Below, piece by piece: positions 6,330 to 14,812 of a stretch of 64,000 nucleotides of DNA. The DNA is taken from assembly GCA_963706755.1 (NCBI GenBank), contig CAVPNH010000007.1, positions 62,001 through 126,000 on the forward strand, read 5' to 3'. The position numbers and the translations under genes were made by a program. Within the stretch, counting starts at the first letter, position 1, and each line of letters starts with the position of its first letter. The notes beneath the pieces are model-generated. The model was not told the DNA's origin and did no database searches. It saw only the letters and a list, made by a program, of their open reading frames with translations. The DNA comes from RPQJ01 sp963706755 (GTDB lineage Bacteria; Pseudomonadota; Gammaproteobacteria; Steroidobacterales; Steroidobacteraceae).

Positions 6330-8429
6330 TCAGACCTTGCCGAAGCGCTCGCCCTGTCCGACCCAGCGCCGCAGCAGGGCGTCCATGTTGGACCTCGGGC
6401 CGCGGAGCATCAATGCTGCCGCCTTCTGGACGTCCGGAAGGAGGTCGGAGTCGCGCACGAGGTCGGCGACCTTGAGCTGCATGAGGCCGGTCTGCCGCGT
6501 GCCCAGCAGCTCGCCGGGTCCGCGCAGCTCGAGGTCGCGCCGCGCCACTTCGAATCCGTCGTTCGTGTCGCGCAGCACTGCGAGTCGTTCCCGCGCGATC
6601 GGGGTGAGCGGCGACTGGTAGAGCAGCACGCAGCTGCTCTCGACGGACCCGCGGCCGACACGCCCGCGGAGCTGGTGCAGCTGCGCGAGGCCCATGCGCT
6701 CGGCGTTCTCGATCACCATCAGGCTCGCGTTCGGCACGTCCATGCCGACCTCGATGACGGTGGTCGCGACCAGCAGGTCGAGGCGACCTTCCTTGAAGGC
6801 GCTCATGACCTCGTCCTTGCGGCGCCCGGGCATGCGCCCGTGCACGAGGCCGATGCGCACGCCGGGCAGCGCCGGTGCGAGCGCCTCGGCCGTCTCCTCC
6901 GCGGCCTGGTGTCGTACGGCGTCGGACTCGTCGATCAGCGGGCACACCCAGTACGCCTGCCGGCCGGACCGGCAGGCCGCGTCGATGCGCTGCACGATTT
7001 CGTCGCGGCGCGACTCGGGCATGACCACGGTGCGGATCGGAGTGCGGCCCGGCGGCAGCTCGTCGATGACCGACACGTCGAGGTCGGCATAGGCCGTCAT
7101 TGCGAGCGTGCGCGGGATCGGCGTCGCGGTCATCACGAGCTGGTGCGGGTAGCGCCCTTCCGCGAGCCCCTTCTCGCGCAGCTGGACGCGCTGGTGCACG
7201 CCGAAGCGATGCTGCTCGTCGACGATCACGAGCCCGAGGCGCGCGAAGCTCACGCCTTCCTGGAAGAGCGCGTGCGTGCCGACGGCGACCTGGATCGCGC
7301 CGCTCGCGAGGTCCTGCTCGAGTGCGTGGCGGGCCCGGCCCGTGTGCCGCCCGGTGAGCAGGCCGACCCTGACGCCCAGCGGTTCGAGCCAGCCCTGGAA
7401 GTTGCGGGCGTGCTGCTCCGCCAGCAGCTCGGTCGGCGCCATCACCGCGGCCTGCGCGCCGTTCTCGACGGCCCGTAGCGCCGCGAGCGCCGCGACCACG
7501 GTCTTGCCCGAGCCCACGTCGCCCTGCACCAGCCGCATCATCGGGCGCTCGCGCGCGAGGTCGGACTCGATCTCGCCCCACACGCGCTGCTGCGCCCCGG
7601 TCAGCTGGAAGGACAGCGCCGCGAGGCAACGGCCGACGAGCTCGGAGCGTCCCGGCAGCGCCCATGCGTCGTCCTGCTCCGCGGCCTGGCGCAGCAGCCG
7701 CAGGCTGATCTGGTGCGCGAGCAGCTCCTCGAAGGCGAGGCGGCGCTGCGCCGGGTGGCGGCCGGTGTTCAGCAATTCGAGGTCCGCGGACGGCGGCGGA
7801 CGATGCACGTAGCGCAGCGCCGCTTCGAGCGCAGGCATGCGCGCGGCGACGAGCACCTCCGGCGCGATCCAGTCGCGCAGACCGCCGTCGGCCAGCTGCG
7901 CCAGCGCGAGCCCCGTGAGCAAGCGCATGCGGCCCTGCTGCACGCCTTCCGTCGCCGGGTAGACGGGCGTCAGGCTCTCGTCCGCGGGCGGCGTCAAGCC
8001 TGCGACCACGCGCCGGTACTCGGGATGCACGATCTCGAGGCCGCCCGGACCCGGGCGTGCCTCGCCGAAGCAGCGCAGGCGCGTGCCGCGCGCGAGCGCC
8101 TCCTGCTGCGCGGCGGAAAAGTGGAAGAAGCGCAGGGTGATGGAACCGGAGCCGTCCGCGATGCGGCACAGGAGCGCGCGCCGCCGCCGGAACGCGACCT
8201 CCGCGAGCTGCACCTCGCCCTCGATGACGGCCCGGTCGCCAGGCCGCAGTGTCCCGATCGGGACGACGCGGGTGCGGTCCTCGTAGCGCAGCGGGAGGTG
8301 GAAGATCAGGTCCTGGACCGTGAAGATTCCCAGCTTCGCGAGCGTCGCGGCGAGCGCGGGCCCGACGCCGCGCAGGCTGGTGACGGGCCGTTCGTCCAGC
8401 GGCGGCGGCTGCGCCGTGGCGCTAGACAT
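6330..8429 (-). CDS. recG: ATP-dependent DNA helicase RecG
   Basis: Superfamily 2 helicase of 699 residues that remodels stalled replication forks and branch-migrates Holliday junctions. An N-terminal wedge/OB domain (about 50-150) precedes the helicase core. Walker A GDVGSGKT is at about 303-310, the box is DEQH at 404-407, and the C-terminal motifs QLRGRVGRG and LRGPGELLGTRQ follow. Length matches the E. coli enzyme (693). It lies in the conserved series spoT-ridA-recG, close to ridA. Confidence 0.98.
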   Translation of the reverse strand: MSSATAQPPPLDERPVTSLRGVGPALAATLAKLGIFTVQDLIFHLPLRYEDRTRVVPIGTLRPGDRAVIEGEVQLAEVAFRRRRALLCRIADGSGSITLRFFHFSAAQQEALARGTRLRCFGEARPGPGGLEIVHPEYRRVVAGLTPPADESLTPVYPATEGVQQGRMRLLTGLALAQLADGGLRDWIAPEVLVAARMPALEAALRYVHRPPPSADLELLNTGRHPAQRRLAFEELLAHQISLRLLRQAAEQDDAWALPGRSELVGRCLAALSFQLTGAQQRVWGEIESDLARERPMMRLVQGDVGSGKTVVAALAALRAVENGAQAAVMAPTELLAEQHARNFQGWLEPLGVRVGLLTGRHTGRARHALEQDLASGAIQVAVGTHALFQEGVSFARLGLVIVDEQHRFGVHQRVQLREKGLAEGRYPHQLVMTATPIPRTLAMTAYADLDVSVIDELPPGRTPIRTVVMPESRRDEIVQRIDAACRSGRQAYWVCPLIDESDAVRHQAAEETAEALAPALPGVRIGLVHGRMPGRRKDEVMSAFKEGRLDLLVATTVIEVGMDVPNASLMVIENAERMGLAQLHQLRGRVGRGSVESSCVLLYQSPLTPIARERLAVLRDTNDGFEVARRDLELRGPGELLGTRQTGLMQLKVADLVRDSDLLPDVQKAAALMLRGPRSNMDALLRRWVGQGERFGKV

Positions 8430-8438
8430 GCGGACGCG

Positions 8439-8819
8439 TCAGAGCGCCAGGATGGCGTCCATCTCGACGGCCGCGCCGCGCGGGAGCGCGGCGACGCCGA
8501 CGGCCGCACGCGCCGGATACGGTTGCTCGAAGTACTCCGCCATCACGCGGTTGACCAGCGCGAAGTGGGCGAGGTCCGTCAGGAAGACGTTCAGCTTGAC
8601 CACGTGCGACAGGTTGCCGCCCGAGGCGATCGCGACGGCACGCAGGTTGTCGAACACGCGCCGCACCTGCGCCTCCATGTCGCCCGCGACCAGTTCGCCC
8701 GTCTTCGGGTCGAGCGGGATCTGGCCGGAGAGATAGACGGTGCTGCCGGCCCTGACGGCCTGCGAGTAGGTGCCGATGGCCTGGGGTGCGTCTGCGGTCG
8801 AGATCGGTGTGCGGGTCAC
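8439..8819 (-). CDS. ridA: RidA family reactive-enamine deaminase
   Basis: Protein of 126 residues from the YjgF/YER057c/UK114 family. It hydrolyses reactive 2-aminoacrylate and related enamines to 2-oxoacids, protecting PLP enzymes. IGTYSQAVRAG and YLSGQIPLDP at the N-terminus, and the substrate-binding arginine region YPARAAVGVAALPRGA at the C-terminus, are diagnostic. The start chosen is GTG at 8817-8819, with GGAG eight bases upstream; earlier starts would translate an intergenic palindrome. In Gammaproteobacteria ridA commonly lies between spoT and recG, as here. Confidence 0.95.
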   Translation of the reverse strand: MTRTPISTADAPQAIGTYSQAVRAGSTVYLSGQIPLDPKTGELVAGDMEAQVRRVFDNLRAVAIASGGNLSHVVKLNVFLTDLAHFALVNRVMAEYFEQPYPARAAVGVAALPRGAAVEMDAILAL

Positions 8820-8830
8820 GGGAGACTCCG

Positions 8831-8992
8831 GAGGAGAGCGGTTGGTGATCAGCGGTTCGCGGTTAGTGTAAGCGGTAAGAGGATAGAGAGTGGTTCGTGA
8901 GTAGCGCTCAGCGGCGAGTTCGGCGGGCCAGCCGGCCTGCTGCTGCGCTCTCACTATCCGCTAACCGCTGATCACTAACCGCTATCCTCCTC
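8831..8992. repeat. Heptamer-type intergenic palindrome between ridA and spoT
   Basis: Left arm 8831-8868 and right arm 8952-8992 are imperfect inverted copies about 38-41 bases long. Both are built from degenerate 7-base units (GCGGTTA, GCGGATA, GTGATCA). About 83 bases separate them and carry further partial units. The right arm runs up to the spoT stop codon. The same unit type forms the palindrome at 38809-38916. It could fold into a large hairpin in the spoT-ridA transcript. Confidence 0.7.
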
Positions 8993-11144
8993 ACGCCAGC
9001 GATCTCGTCACCTTGAGCACCTCCGGCATGGCCCGGATCGCGCGGATCACCTGCGCGAGTTGCCGGCGGTCCTGCACGAGCAGTTCGAAGATGAGCGTCG
9101 AGCTGTCGCTGTCGCGCTCGACGAGCGAGACGCGGTCGATGTTGGTCTGGGTGCCGGAGATTGCCGCGGCCACCTGGGCGAGGACGCCCATGCGGTTCGT
9201 CACCTCGGCCTTGATCTCCACGTGGAAGAGCCGGTCCACCGCCGGGCGCCACGTCACCGAGATCCACTTGTCCGGCTGCTTGCTGAACGTGGCGAGGTTG
9301 CCACAGGCCTCCCGGTGGATCACGACACCGCGCCCGCTCGACACGTTCGCGAGGATGGGGTCGTTCGGGATCGGGAAGCAGCAGCGCGCATACGTGACCA
9401 CGAGGCCCTCGGTGCCCGCGATCGCGAGCGGGCCCGCGTGCGCGTCGGGCGTGGCGTCCGTGTCCGGCGGCAGCAGGCGCCGCGCGACGAAGGGCGCCAC
9501 GCGTTCACCGAGCCCGATCTTCTCGTAGAGATCGTCTTCCGCGCGGAGCCCGAGCTCGCGCACGACCGCGTCGAGGGTCTCGGCGGGCACCTTGCGCACG
9601 CTGAGCGAGAACTCCTCCAGCGCCTGGTTCAGCAGCCGCTTGCCGAGATCCACCGCCTCCGAGCGCTTGAGGCTCTTGAGGTACTGGCGGATCGACGCGC
9701 GCGCCTTCGCGGTGACCACGAAGTTGATCCACGACGGGTTTGGCGTCGCACCCTTCGCGGAGATGATCTCGACCGTCTGGCCGTTCCTGAGCGCCGTCCG
9801 CAGCGGCACGAGGCGGCGGTCCACCTTGGCGGCCACGCAGCGGTTGCCGACGTCGGTGTGCACGTCGTAGGCGAAGTCCACGCAGGTCGCGCCGCGCGGC
9901 AACCTGCGGATGTCGCCCTTGGGCGTGAATACGTAGACCTTGTCCGGAAACAGGTCGACCTTGACGCTCTCGAGGAATTCCTCGGAATTGCCGCCCTGCT
10001 GGATGTCGACCAGCTGCTGCAGCCACTCGCGCGCCCGCTCGCTGTAAGTGCGCGCCGAGTCGTCCTCGTCCTTGTACTGCCAGTGCGCGGCGATGCCGGA
10101 CTCCGCGACCTCGTGCATCTCCCGTGTCCTGATCTGCACCTCGATCGGCGTCCCGCTCGGCCCGAAGAGCGTGGTGTGCAGCGACTGGTAACCGTTCGCG
10201 CGCGGGATGGCGATGTAGTCCTTGAAGCGCCCGGGCATCGGCTTGTAGACGCCGTGCACCACGCCGAGCGTGCGGTAGCAGGTGTCCACCGCATCCACCA
10301 CGATGCGCACGCCGTACACGTCCACGATCTCGTTCAGGGAGACTTTCTTGCGCCGCATCTTCTGGTAGATGCTGTAGGCGTCCTTCTCGCGGCCCTCGAC
10401 GCGGCCCTCGATGCCGGCCTTCGTGAGCGCCGTGCCGAGCGCCTCGCCGATCTTGCCGAGGAACTGCTTCTGGTTGCCCTTCGCCTTGCGGACCGCCGTC
10501 TCGATCACCTTGTAGCGGCGCGGATAGAGCGAGCGGAAGCCCAGCTCCTCGAGTTCGACCTTGATGGCGTGCATGCCGAGGCGGTTGGCGATGGGCGCGT
10601 AGATATCGAGCGTCTCGCGGGCGATCGCGCGGCGCTTGGCGGGCGGCATCGACCCCAGCGTACGCATGTTGTGCGTGCGGTCGGCGAGCTTGACCATGAT
10701 GACGCGGATGTCGCGCACCATGGCGAGCAGCATCTTGCGGAAGCTCTCGGCCTGGGCTTCCTCGCGGCTCTTGAACTGGATCTGGTCGAGCTTGCTCACC
10801 CCGTCGACGAGCTCCGCGACCTCGCGGCCGAAACGCTCGGTGATCTCGTCCTTGAGCGTCGGGGTGTCCTCCATCACGTCGTGGAGGATCGCCGCGATCA
10901 GCGTCTGCGGGTCGAGGTGCAGGTCGGCGAGCAGGCCGGCGACCGCGACCGGGTGGGTGATGTAGGGCTCGCCGGAGCGCCGGCGCTGGCCCTGGTGCGC
11001 GCCGAAGGCGAAGTCGTACGCAGCCTGGACGCGCTCGACCTCAGCCGGGGGCAGGTAGCCCTCGATCTTCGCGATCAGCTGGTTGATGCCGATGGACCGT
11101 CTTCCGTACGGCAGCAGGCTGCGCAGGGAAGACGTGACGTCCAT
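8991..11144 (-). CDS. spoT: Bifunctional (p)ppGpp synthetase/hydrolase SpoT
   Basis: Long RSH protein of 717 residues that both makes and degrades the stringent-response alarmone (p)ppGpp. The HD hydrolase domain has H64 and H88-D89 (ILHDVMEDT). The synthetase domain carries GREKDAYSIYQKM from 251 and RFKDYIAIP at about 306-314; the RxKD form marks bifunctional enzymes, against ExDD in RelA. A TGS domain (near 400-460) and a C-terminal ACT domain follow. It matches E. coli SpoT closely from NQLI onward; the first 20 residues are an extension and an internal start is possible. It lies just after rpoZ on the same strand. Confidence 0.97.
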   Translation of the reverse strand: MDVTSSLRSLLPYGRRSIGINQLIAKIEGYLPPAEVERVQAAYDFAFGAHQGQRRRSGEPYITHPVAVAGLLADLHLDPQTLIAAILHDVMEDTPTLKDEITERFGREVAELVDGVSKLDQIQFKSREEAQAESFRKMLLAMVRDIRVIMVKLADRTHNMRTLGSMPPAKRRAIARETLDIYAPIANRLGMHAIKVELEELGFRSLYPRRYKVIETAVRKAKGNQKQFLGKIGEALGTALTKAGIEGRVEGREKDAYSIYQKMRRKKVSLNEIVDVYGVRIVVDAVDTCYRTLGVVHGVYKPMPGRFKDYIAIPRANGYQSLHTTLFGPSGTPIEVQIRTREMHEVAESGIAAHWQYKDEDDSARTYSERAREWLQQLVDIQQGGNSEEFLESVKVDLFPDKVYVFTPKGDIRRLPRGATCVDFAYDVHTDVGNRCVAAKVDRRLVPLRTALRNGQTVEIISAKGATPNPSWINFVVTAKARASIRQYLKSLKRSEAVDLGKRLLNQALEEFSLSVRKVPAETLDAVVRELGLRAEDDLYEKIGLGERVAPFVARRLLPPDTDATPDAHAGPLAIAGTEGLVVTYARCCFPIPNDPILANVSSGRGVVIHREACGNLATFSKQPDKWISVTWRPAVDRLFHVEIKAEVTNRMGVLAQVAAAISGTQTNIDRVSLVERDSDSSTLIFELLVQDRRQLAQVIRAIRAMPEVLKVTRSLA

Positions 11145-11165
11145 GGCCGGGGACCCGGGGCGGGA

Positions 11166-11444
11166 TCAGTCTCCCAGACCGATCTGGGGGGCTCGCAGTT
11201 CGCCCATGAACTCGGGCTCGGGCATGAAGTCCTGCGGCGGGTGGTCGGGTTCCTCGAGGATCTCGAGGCCGACGTGGCCGGCGGCCACCTCGCGCAGGGC
11301 GAGCACCGTAGCCTTGTCGTTCTGCCACTCGACGGTCGCTTCGGCCCCGTTCACGAGCTTGCGGGCGCGCTTGGAGGCCACCAGCACGAGCTGGAACAGG
11401 TTCGGAACGTTCTGCAGGCAGTCTTCGACGGTGATGCGGGCCAT
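11166..11444 (-). CDS. rpoZ: RNA polymerase omega subunit
   Basis: Omega subunit of 92 residues that helps assemble RNA polymerase and forms part of a ppGpp-binding site. ARITVEDCLQNVPNLFQLVLVASKRARKL is the conserved N-terminal core. The C-terminal tail is acidic and variable. It is first in rpoZ-spoT-ridA-recG-ubiA. In most Gammaproteobacteria gmk lies immediately before rpoZ; here gmk is 7 kb away on the far side of the pilin cluster. The strand is the same, so the ancestral order can still be seen. Confidence 0.97.
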   Translation of the reverse strand: MARITVEDCLQNVPNLFQLVLVASKRARKLVNGAEATVEWQNDKATVLALREVAAGHVGLEILEEPDHPPQDFMPEPEFMGELRAPQIGLGD

Positions 11445-11485
11445 GAATTGCTCATCGGTCGGACAGGGACAAGGGGCGTGAGCAT

Positions 11486-11491
11486 ATCATA
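11486..11491 (-). promoter_or_regulatory. Possible -10 box of rpoZ
   Basis: TATGAT on the minus strand (5 of 6 to consensus) lies about 42 bases before the rpoZ ATG. No good -35 hexamer is found 16-18 bases further upstream; a strong palindrome (11509-11537) occupies that place instead. Loss of the upstream gmk would make a separate rpoZ promoter necessary. Confidence 0.4.
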
Positions 11492-11508
11492 AGGTCCTCC
11501 CCCGGCCG

Positions 11509-11537
11509 GCCAGGGTCCGGGCTGCCCGGACCCTGGC
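11509..11537. repeat. Perfect 13-bp palindrome between rpoZ and pilE
   Basis: GCCAGGGTCCGGG (11509-11521) and its exact inverse (11525-11537) are separated by only CTG. It lies at the -35 distance of the possible rpoZ promoter. No T-run follows on either side, so it is not a classical terminator. A protein-binding site or a remnant of the old gmk-rpoZ junction are both possible. Confidence 0.6.
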
Positions 11538-11593
11538 GGTCTCGCCCCGCGCGCCGTGGTCCGGAGCGCCCGCCCGCCACCCCGGTCTCGGCC

Positions 11594-11609
11594 CGTGACG
11601 CGGGTCACA
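11594..11609. promoter_or_regulatory. CRP/Vfr-like site upstream of pilE
   Basis: CGTGAC and GTCACA frame GTGA-N6-TCAC (11595-11608), the core of CRP-family sites, about 90 bases before the pilE start. In Pseudomonas, Vfr and AlgR control the minor pilin operon, so a CRP-type site here is plausible. It rests on a 10-base match only. Confidence 0.4.
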
Positions 11610-11698
11610 GAATCCGGACCACCGGGGTGACTGTCTTGCGAACAGTGGTATGTTTCATCGTGCCCAAGGCTCACTCCGAAACACCATCAGGCGCCCCG

Positions 11699-12124
11699 AT
11701 GAACATGGATCGACCGTGCCAACCGACGCCAGTACCGGGCCGCAGCCGCGGTTTTTCGCTCATCGAGCTCATGATCACGGTGGCGATCGCCGCGATCCTG
11801 CTCTCGGTCGCGGTTCCGAGCTACCGGGAGTACGCCCGGCGCGGCGCCGTGGCCGAGGTCGTCGGTGCGATCGGCGGCGGGCGAATCCAGATGGAGCAGT
11901 TTTTCCTCGACAACCGCACCTACGTGGGCGCGCCCTGCCCGGCGGACACGAAGAGTTTCGCGATCGCCTGCGCCATGGACGCGACTACCTATACGATCAC
12001 CGGGACCGGGTTCGGCAACCTGGATGAATTCGTGTTCACGATCAACGAGGCGGACGTCCGGACCACGGCGGGGCCCTGGGGCTCGGGCAATTGCTGGATC
12101 AATCGCAAGGGGGATTCGTGCTGA
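11699..12124 (+). CDS. pilE: Type IV pilin-like protein PilE
   Basis: Prepilin of 141 residues. An 18-residue basic leader ends in RG, and cleavage by prepilin peptidase PilD would expose FSLIELMITVAIAAILL, with Glu5 and the hydrophobic assembly helix. The C-terminal part has a cysteine pair near the end (C131 and the last residue) suited to the D-region loop. The class matches PilE of Pseudomonas and Xanthomonas minor-pilin clusters rather than the major pilin PilA. It is first in the cluster; ATG 11699 is chosen because it gives a normal leader length. It overlaps the upstream margin of fimT by a few bases. Confidence 0.88.
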   Translation: MNMDRPCQPTPVPGRSRGFSLIELMITVAIAAILLSVAVPSYREYARRGAVAEVVGAIGGGRIQMEQFFLDNRTYVGAPCPADTKSFAIACAMDATTYTITGTGFGNLDEFVFTINEADVRTTAGPWGSGNCWINRKGDSC

Positions 12125-12660
12125 AGCCGTCCAGGGCCCGCGGGGCGGCCCCGGGCTTCACTCTCCTCGAACTGATGATCGCCGTCACGGTGACCGGCAT
12201 CCTGCTGGTCCTTGGCGTGCCCGCGCTGCGCGGCGTGATCGAGAACACCCAGATCCGGGCGACGGCCGAATCCATCAAGTACGGGCTCGACCTGGCGCGG
12301 AACGACGCGGTACGGCTGAACGCCCAGGTCCAGTGCGTCAGCACCCCCACCGGCTGGGCAGTGAGCCGCGTGTCCGACGGCGCGGTGATGCACTCCGGCA
12401 CCGGGCGTGAAGGCAGCCAGGAGGTCGTGTTGACCATCACGCCGAATGGGGCGGACCGGGTTACCTTCGACTCGCTCGGTCACGTCGTCGCCACCAATCC
12501 GTCCGACGGCTCGGCGCCGCTGACGCAGGTGGACATCGAGTCGGCCACCCCGTCCGGGCTCAGCGGCTATCGCCCGATGCGGGTGCAGGTGCTGCCGGGC
12601 GGCACCACCCGCATGTGCGATCCGGCCGTCGACGCCACGGACCCGAGGGTCTGCCTGTGA
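12118..12660 (+). CDS. fimT: GspH/FimT family minor pseudopilin
   Basis: Minor prepilin of 180 residues with leader VLKPSRARGAAPG and cleavage before FTLLELMIAVTVTGILLVLG, Glu5 present. The GspH/FimT-type body follows (ATAESIKYGLDLARNDAVRLN), with a late cysteine pair. FimT/FimU proteins prime pilus assembly together with PilV, PilW, PilX and PilE; some FimT proteins bind DNA during natural transformation. The start is GTG at 12118, preceded by AAGGGGGA; an upstream ATG in the same frame lies inside pilE. The stop overlaps the pilV start (GTGA). Confidence 0.86.
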   Translation: MLKPSRARGAAPGFTLLELMIAVTVTGILLVLGVPALRGVIENTQIRATAESIKYGLDLARNDAVRLNAQVQCVSTPTGWAVSRVSDGAVMHSGTGREGSQEVVLTITPNGADRVTFDSLGHVVATNPSDGSAPLTQVDIESATPSGLSGYRPMRVQVLPGGTTRMCDPAVDATDPRVCL

Positions 12661-13022
12661 GGCGCGCAGGACACGGCGAGCGGGGCTCGGCGCTGGTCGA
12701 GGCGCTGGTGGCGGTGCTGCTGTTCTCCATCGGCATCATTGCGCTGCTGCGCGTGCTCGGCGCGTCGGTCAAGGACGCCGGCGACGTGGAGTACCGGGCG
12801 ACCGCGGCCACCATTGCCGACGAAACCATCGGCCTGATGTGGGTCGATCGCGCGAACCTCGCCGCCTACGTCGAGGACGCGGCCGCACTCGCTGCCCTGC
12901 CGAACGGGACCCGCACCGTGACGGTGGCGGGCAACGTCGTCACGGTCACCATCAACTGGCAGCCCCCGGGCGCGGACGACGTACGCGCGCACACGGTCTC
13001 GGCCACCCTCATGACCAACTGA
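12657..13022 (+). CDS. pilV: Type IV pilus minor pilin PilV
   Basis: Minor pilin of 121 residues. The leader VRRAGHGERG precedes SALVEALVAVLLFSIGIIALLRV, with Glu5 in the form typical of PilV/GspI. PilV is part of the priming complex at the pilus tip with PilW and PilX. The GTG start overlaps the fimT stop, and the stop overlaps the pilW ATG by one base (TGATG), so translation is coupled through the cluster. The protein is shorter than P. aeruginosa PilV (about 185), similar to many PilV proteins outside Pseudomonas. Confidence 0.82.
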   Translation: MRRAGHGERGSALVEALVAVLLFSIGIIALLRVLGASVKDAGDVEYRATAATIADETIGLMWVDRANLAAYVEDAAALAALPNGTRTVTVAGNVVTVTINWQPPGADDVRAHTVSATLMTN

Positions 13023-14143
13023 TGCGGTCGCTTATGTCAGTGCGCCATAAAAACCAGGGCCTTTCGCTGGTCGAACTGATGGTGGCGGTGACCATCGCCA
13101 TCGCCACCGGCGTCGTGGTGCTGCAGGTGCTCAGCATCTACGAGGCCCGCAGGCGCACGGTCACGGTCGGCATCGACGCGGAGATGAGCGCTGCGGTCGG
13201 CCTCTACATGGTGGAGCGCGAGGTCCGCATGGCGGGCGCCGGTTTCACCACGCCCACCGGCCTGCTCTGCGGCAACGGCATCAACGCCTACTACGGCGGC
13301 GTGACGATCTCCGACGGCCAGCCGATCCCGTTCGCGCGCATCACGGACGGCGGCGCGGGCCCCGACCGGATCGACGTGATACGCGGCGATTCCGCCTTCG
13401 GCGTCGCGCCCGGCACCGTCACCCAGGCAATGAGCTCCCCGGACGCGTCGGTCAGGGTCGAGGGCACCCTGGGACTCTCGAACGGCGACCTGTTCCTCGC
13501 GGGCAGCCAGGACGGCGTCAAGATCTGCACGCTGATGCAGCTGACCGCGAACCCCGCGTCGGCCGGCACCAACTGGACGCTCGCCCACGGCTCCGGGGGT
13601 TCCAGCTACAACCCGGCGGACCCGGGCGCAGAATTCACAAACCCGGTCAACTACGACGTCGGCGACGCCGTGTACAACCTCGGCAGTTTCGGCATGCGCG
13701 CCTTCCGCGTCATCTGCAACGACGGCGCCGCGCCGTCGCTCACCAACAGCTGCATCCTCGGCTCGTCGAACGCCATCGCGGGCCCGGCCAATCCCACGAT
13801 CGCGCAGGCCGAGGCGCTCGCTTCGCAGGTGGTGGACTTCCAGGTCCAGTACGGCGTCGCGCCGGCCGGCAGCCAGACCGTGGACACGTGGGTCGACGCG
13901 ACGGGTGGCTGGGCCGCGCCGGACGCGGCCGACCAGCGCCGCATCAAGGCGGTGCGCATCGCGATCGTCACCCGCGGCAACCTCGAGCGGGAGATGGTCA
14001 GCCCTGACACGCTGGTGATCTGGGACGCAAGCGTGAGCGGCACCCAGCGCACGAAGGCGCTGACCGACGACGAGCGGTTCTATCGGTACAAGGTGCAGAC
14101 GGTGGTCGTGCCGATCATCAACATGATCTGGGCGGGCGTATGA
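13022..14143 (+). CDS. pilW: Type IV pilus assembly protein PilW
   Basis: Minor pilin of 373 residues, long for a pilin as is usual for PilW. The leader ends KNQG before LSLVELMVAVTIAIATGVVV, with Glu5. MVEREVRMAGAGF near residue 65 is a conserved PilW feature, and a PilW C-terminal domain follows after residue 250. It bridges PilV/PilX to the other minor pilins at the tip. ATG 13022 follows directly on the pilV stop; it ends in an ATGA overlap with pilX. Confidence 0.88.
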   Translation: MRSLMSVRHKNQGLSLVELMVAVTIAIATGVVVLQVLSIYEARRRTVTVGIDAEMSAAVGLYMVEREVRMAGAGFTTPTGLLCGNGINAYYGGVTISDGQPIPFARITDGGAGPDRIDVIRGDSAFGVAPGTVTQAMSSPDASVRVEGTLGLSNGDLFLAGSQDGVKICTLMQLTANPASAGTNWTLAHGSGGSSYNPADPGAEFTNPVNYDVGDAVYNLGSFGMRAFRVICNDGAAPSLTNSCILGSSNAIAGPANPTIAQAEALASQVVDFQVQYGVAPAGSQTVDTWVDATGGWAAPDAADQRRIKAVRIAIVTRGNLEREMVSPDTLVIWDASVSGTQRTKALTDDERFYRYKVQTVVVPIINMIWAGV

Positions 14144-14775
14144 AGCAACGTGGCATCTCACTGATCGTCGTCCTGGTGGCGCTGCTGATCATCGGCTTCG
14201 CGGCCGTGGCGCTGCTGCGCTCGAGCGATACCGGCACGCTGGTGGCCGGCAACCTGGCATTCAAGAAGACCGCGCTGGCCTCGGGCGACGCCGGCACGGA
14301 GACGGCGCTCGCCTGGCTGGTGGCCAACGCCGCGGGCGTCACGCTGTACAACGATGGCGTGGCGAACGGTTACTACTCCACGACGGCGGAAGGCTGCGAC
14401 CTGACGGGTTCGCGCACGCCGGGCGACGCCACCGATGACGTCAACTGGACCGGCGCCGACCCGGGTGTGAACTGCAACATGAACGCCCGGACGGTGACGC
14501 CGCCCGGCGTGGCCGCGGGCTACACGGTGCGTTACATCGTCAACCGGGTGTGCAATTCCGCCGGTGATCCGAACTCGGTGTTTGCGGCCGACGGCGTCAC
14601 GCCGATGATCTGCTCGGGGGCCGGCGCCGGCGCCAGCGAGGGCAGCACGCGCGGCGGCGCCTCCTACGGCAACATGCCGCTGACGGGCATGGCCCAGACC
14701 TATTACCGCATCACGACCCGGATCGACGGACCGAGGAACACGGTCCGCTACGTCCAGGCGATCGTGGTGATCTGA
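14140..14775 (+). CDS. pilX: Type IV pilus minor pilin PilX
   Basis: Protein of 211 residues with a short leader MKQRG and the hydrophobic segment ISLIVVLVALLIIGFAAVALLRSS. Position 5 of the mature chain is not Glu, a known trait of PilX/GspK-type tip pilins. SSDTGTLVAGNLAFKKTALASGDAG is the conserved PilX N-terminal region. It should cap the pilus with PilY1 and the other minor pilins. It sits between pilW (ATGA overlap) and pilY1 (37-base gap with a GAGGGGAG ribosome site). Confidence 0.87.
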   Translation: MKQRGISLIVVLVALLIIGFAAVALLRSSDTGTLVAGNLAFKKTALASGDAGTETALAWLVANAAGVTLYNDGVANGYYSTTAEGCDLTGSRTPGDATDDVNWTGADPGVNCNMNARTVTPPGVAAGYTVRYIVNRVCNSAGDPNSVFAADGVTPMICSGAGAGASEGSTRGGASYGNMPLTGMAQTYYRITTRIDGPRNTVRYVQAIVVI

Positions 14776-14812
14776 TCCGCAGCTTCGGCCGAACGAGGGG
14801 AGCGATCCCGCA

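Noticed and set aside
9060..11492. An open frame of about 810 codons on the plus strand through spoT and rpoZ
   Set aside because: It lies antisense to two well-conserved genes, is composed mostly of Arg, Ala, Val, Asp and His as expected from GC-rich antisense codons, and has no recognisable motif.
11625..11640. Sigma-54 promoter before pilE
   Set aside because: Only GG-N10-GC is present; the flanking TGGCAC and TTGCW bases are mostly absent.
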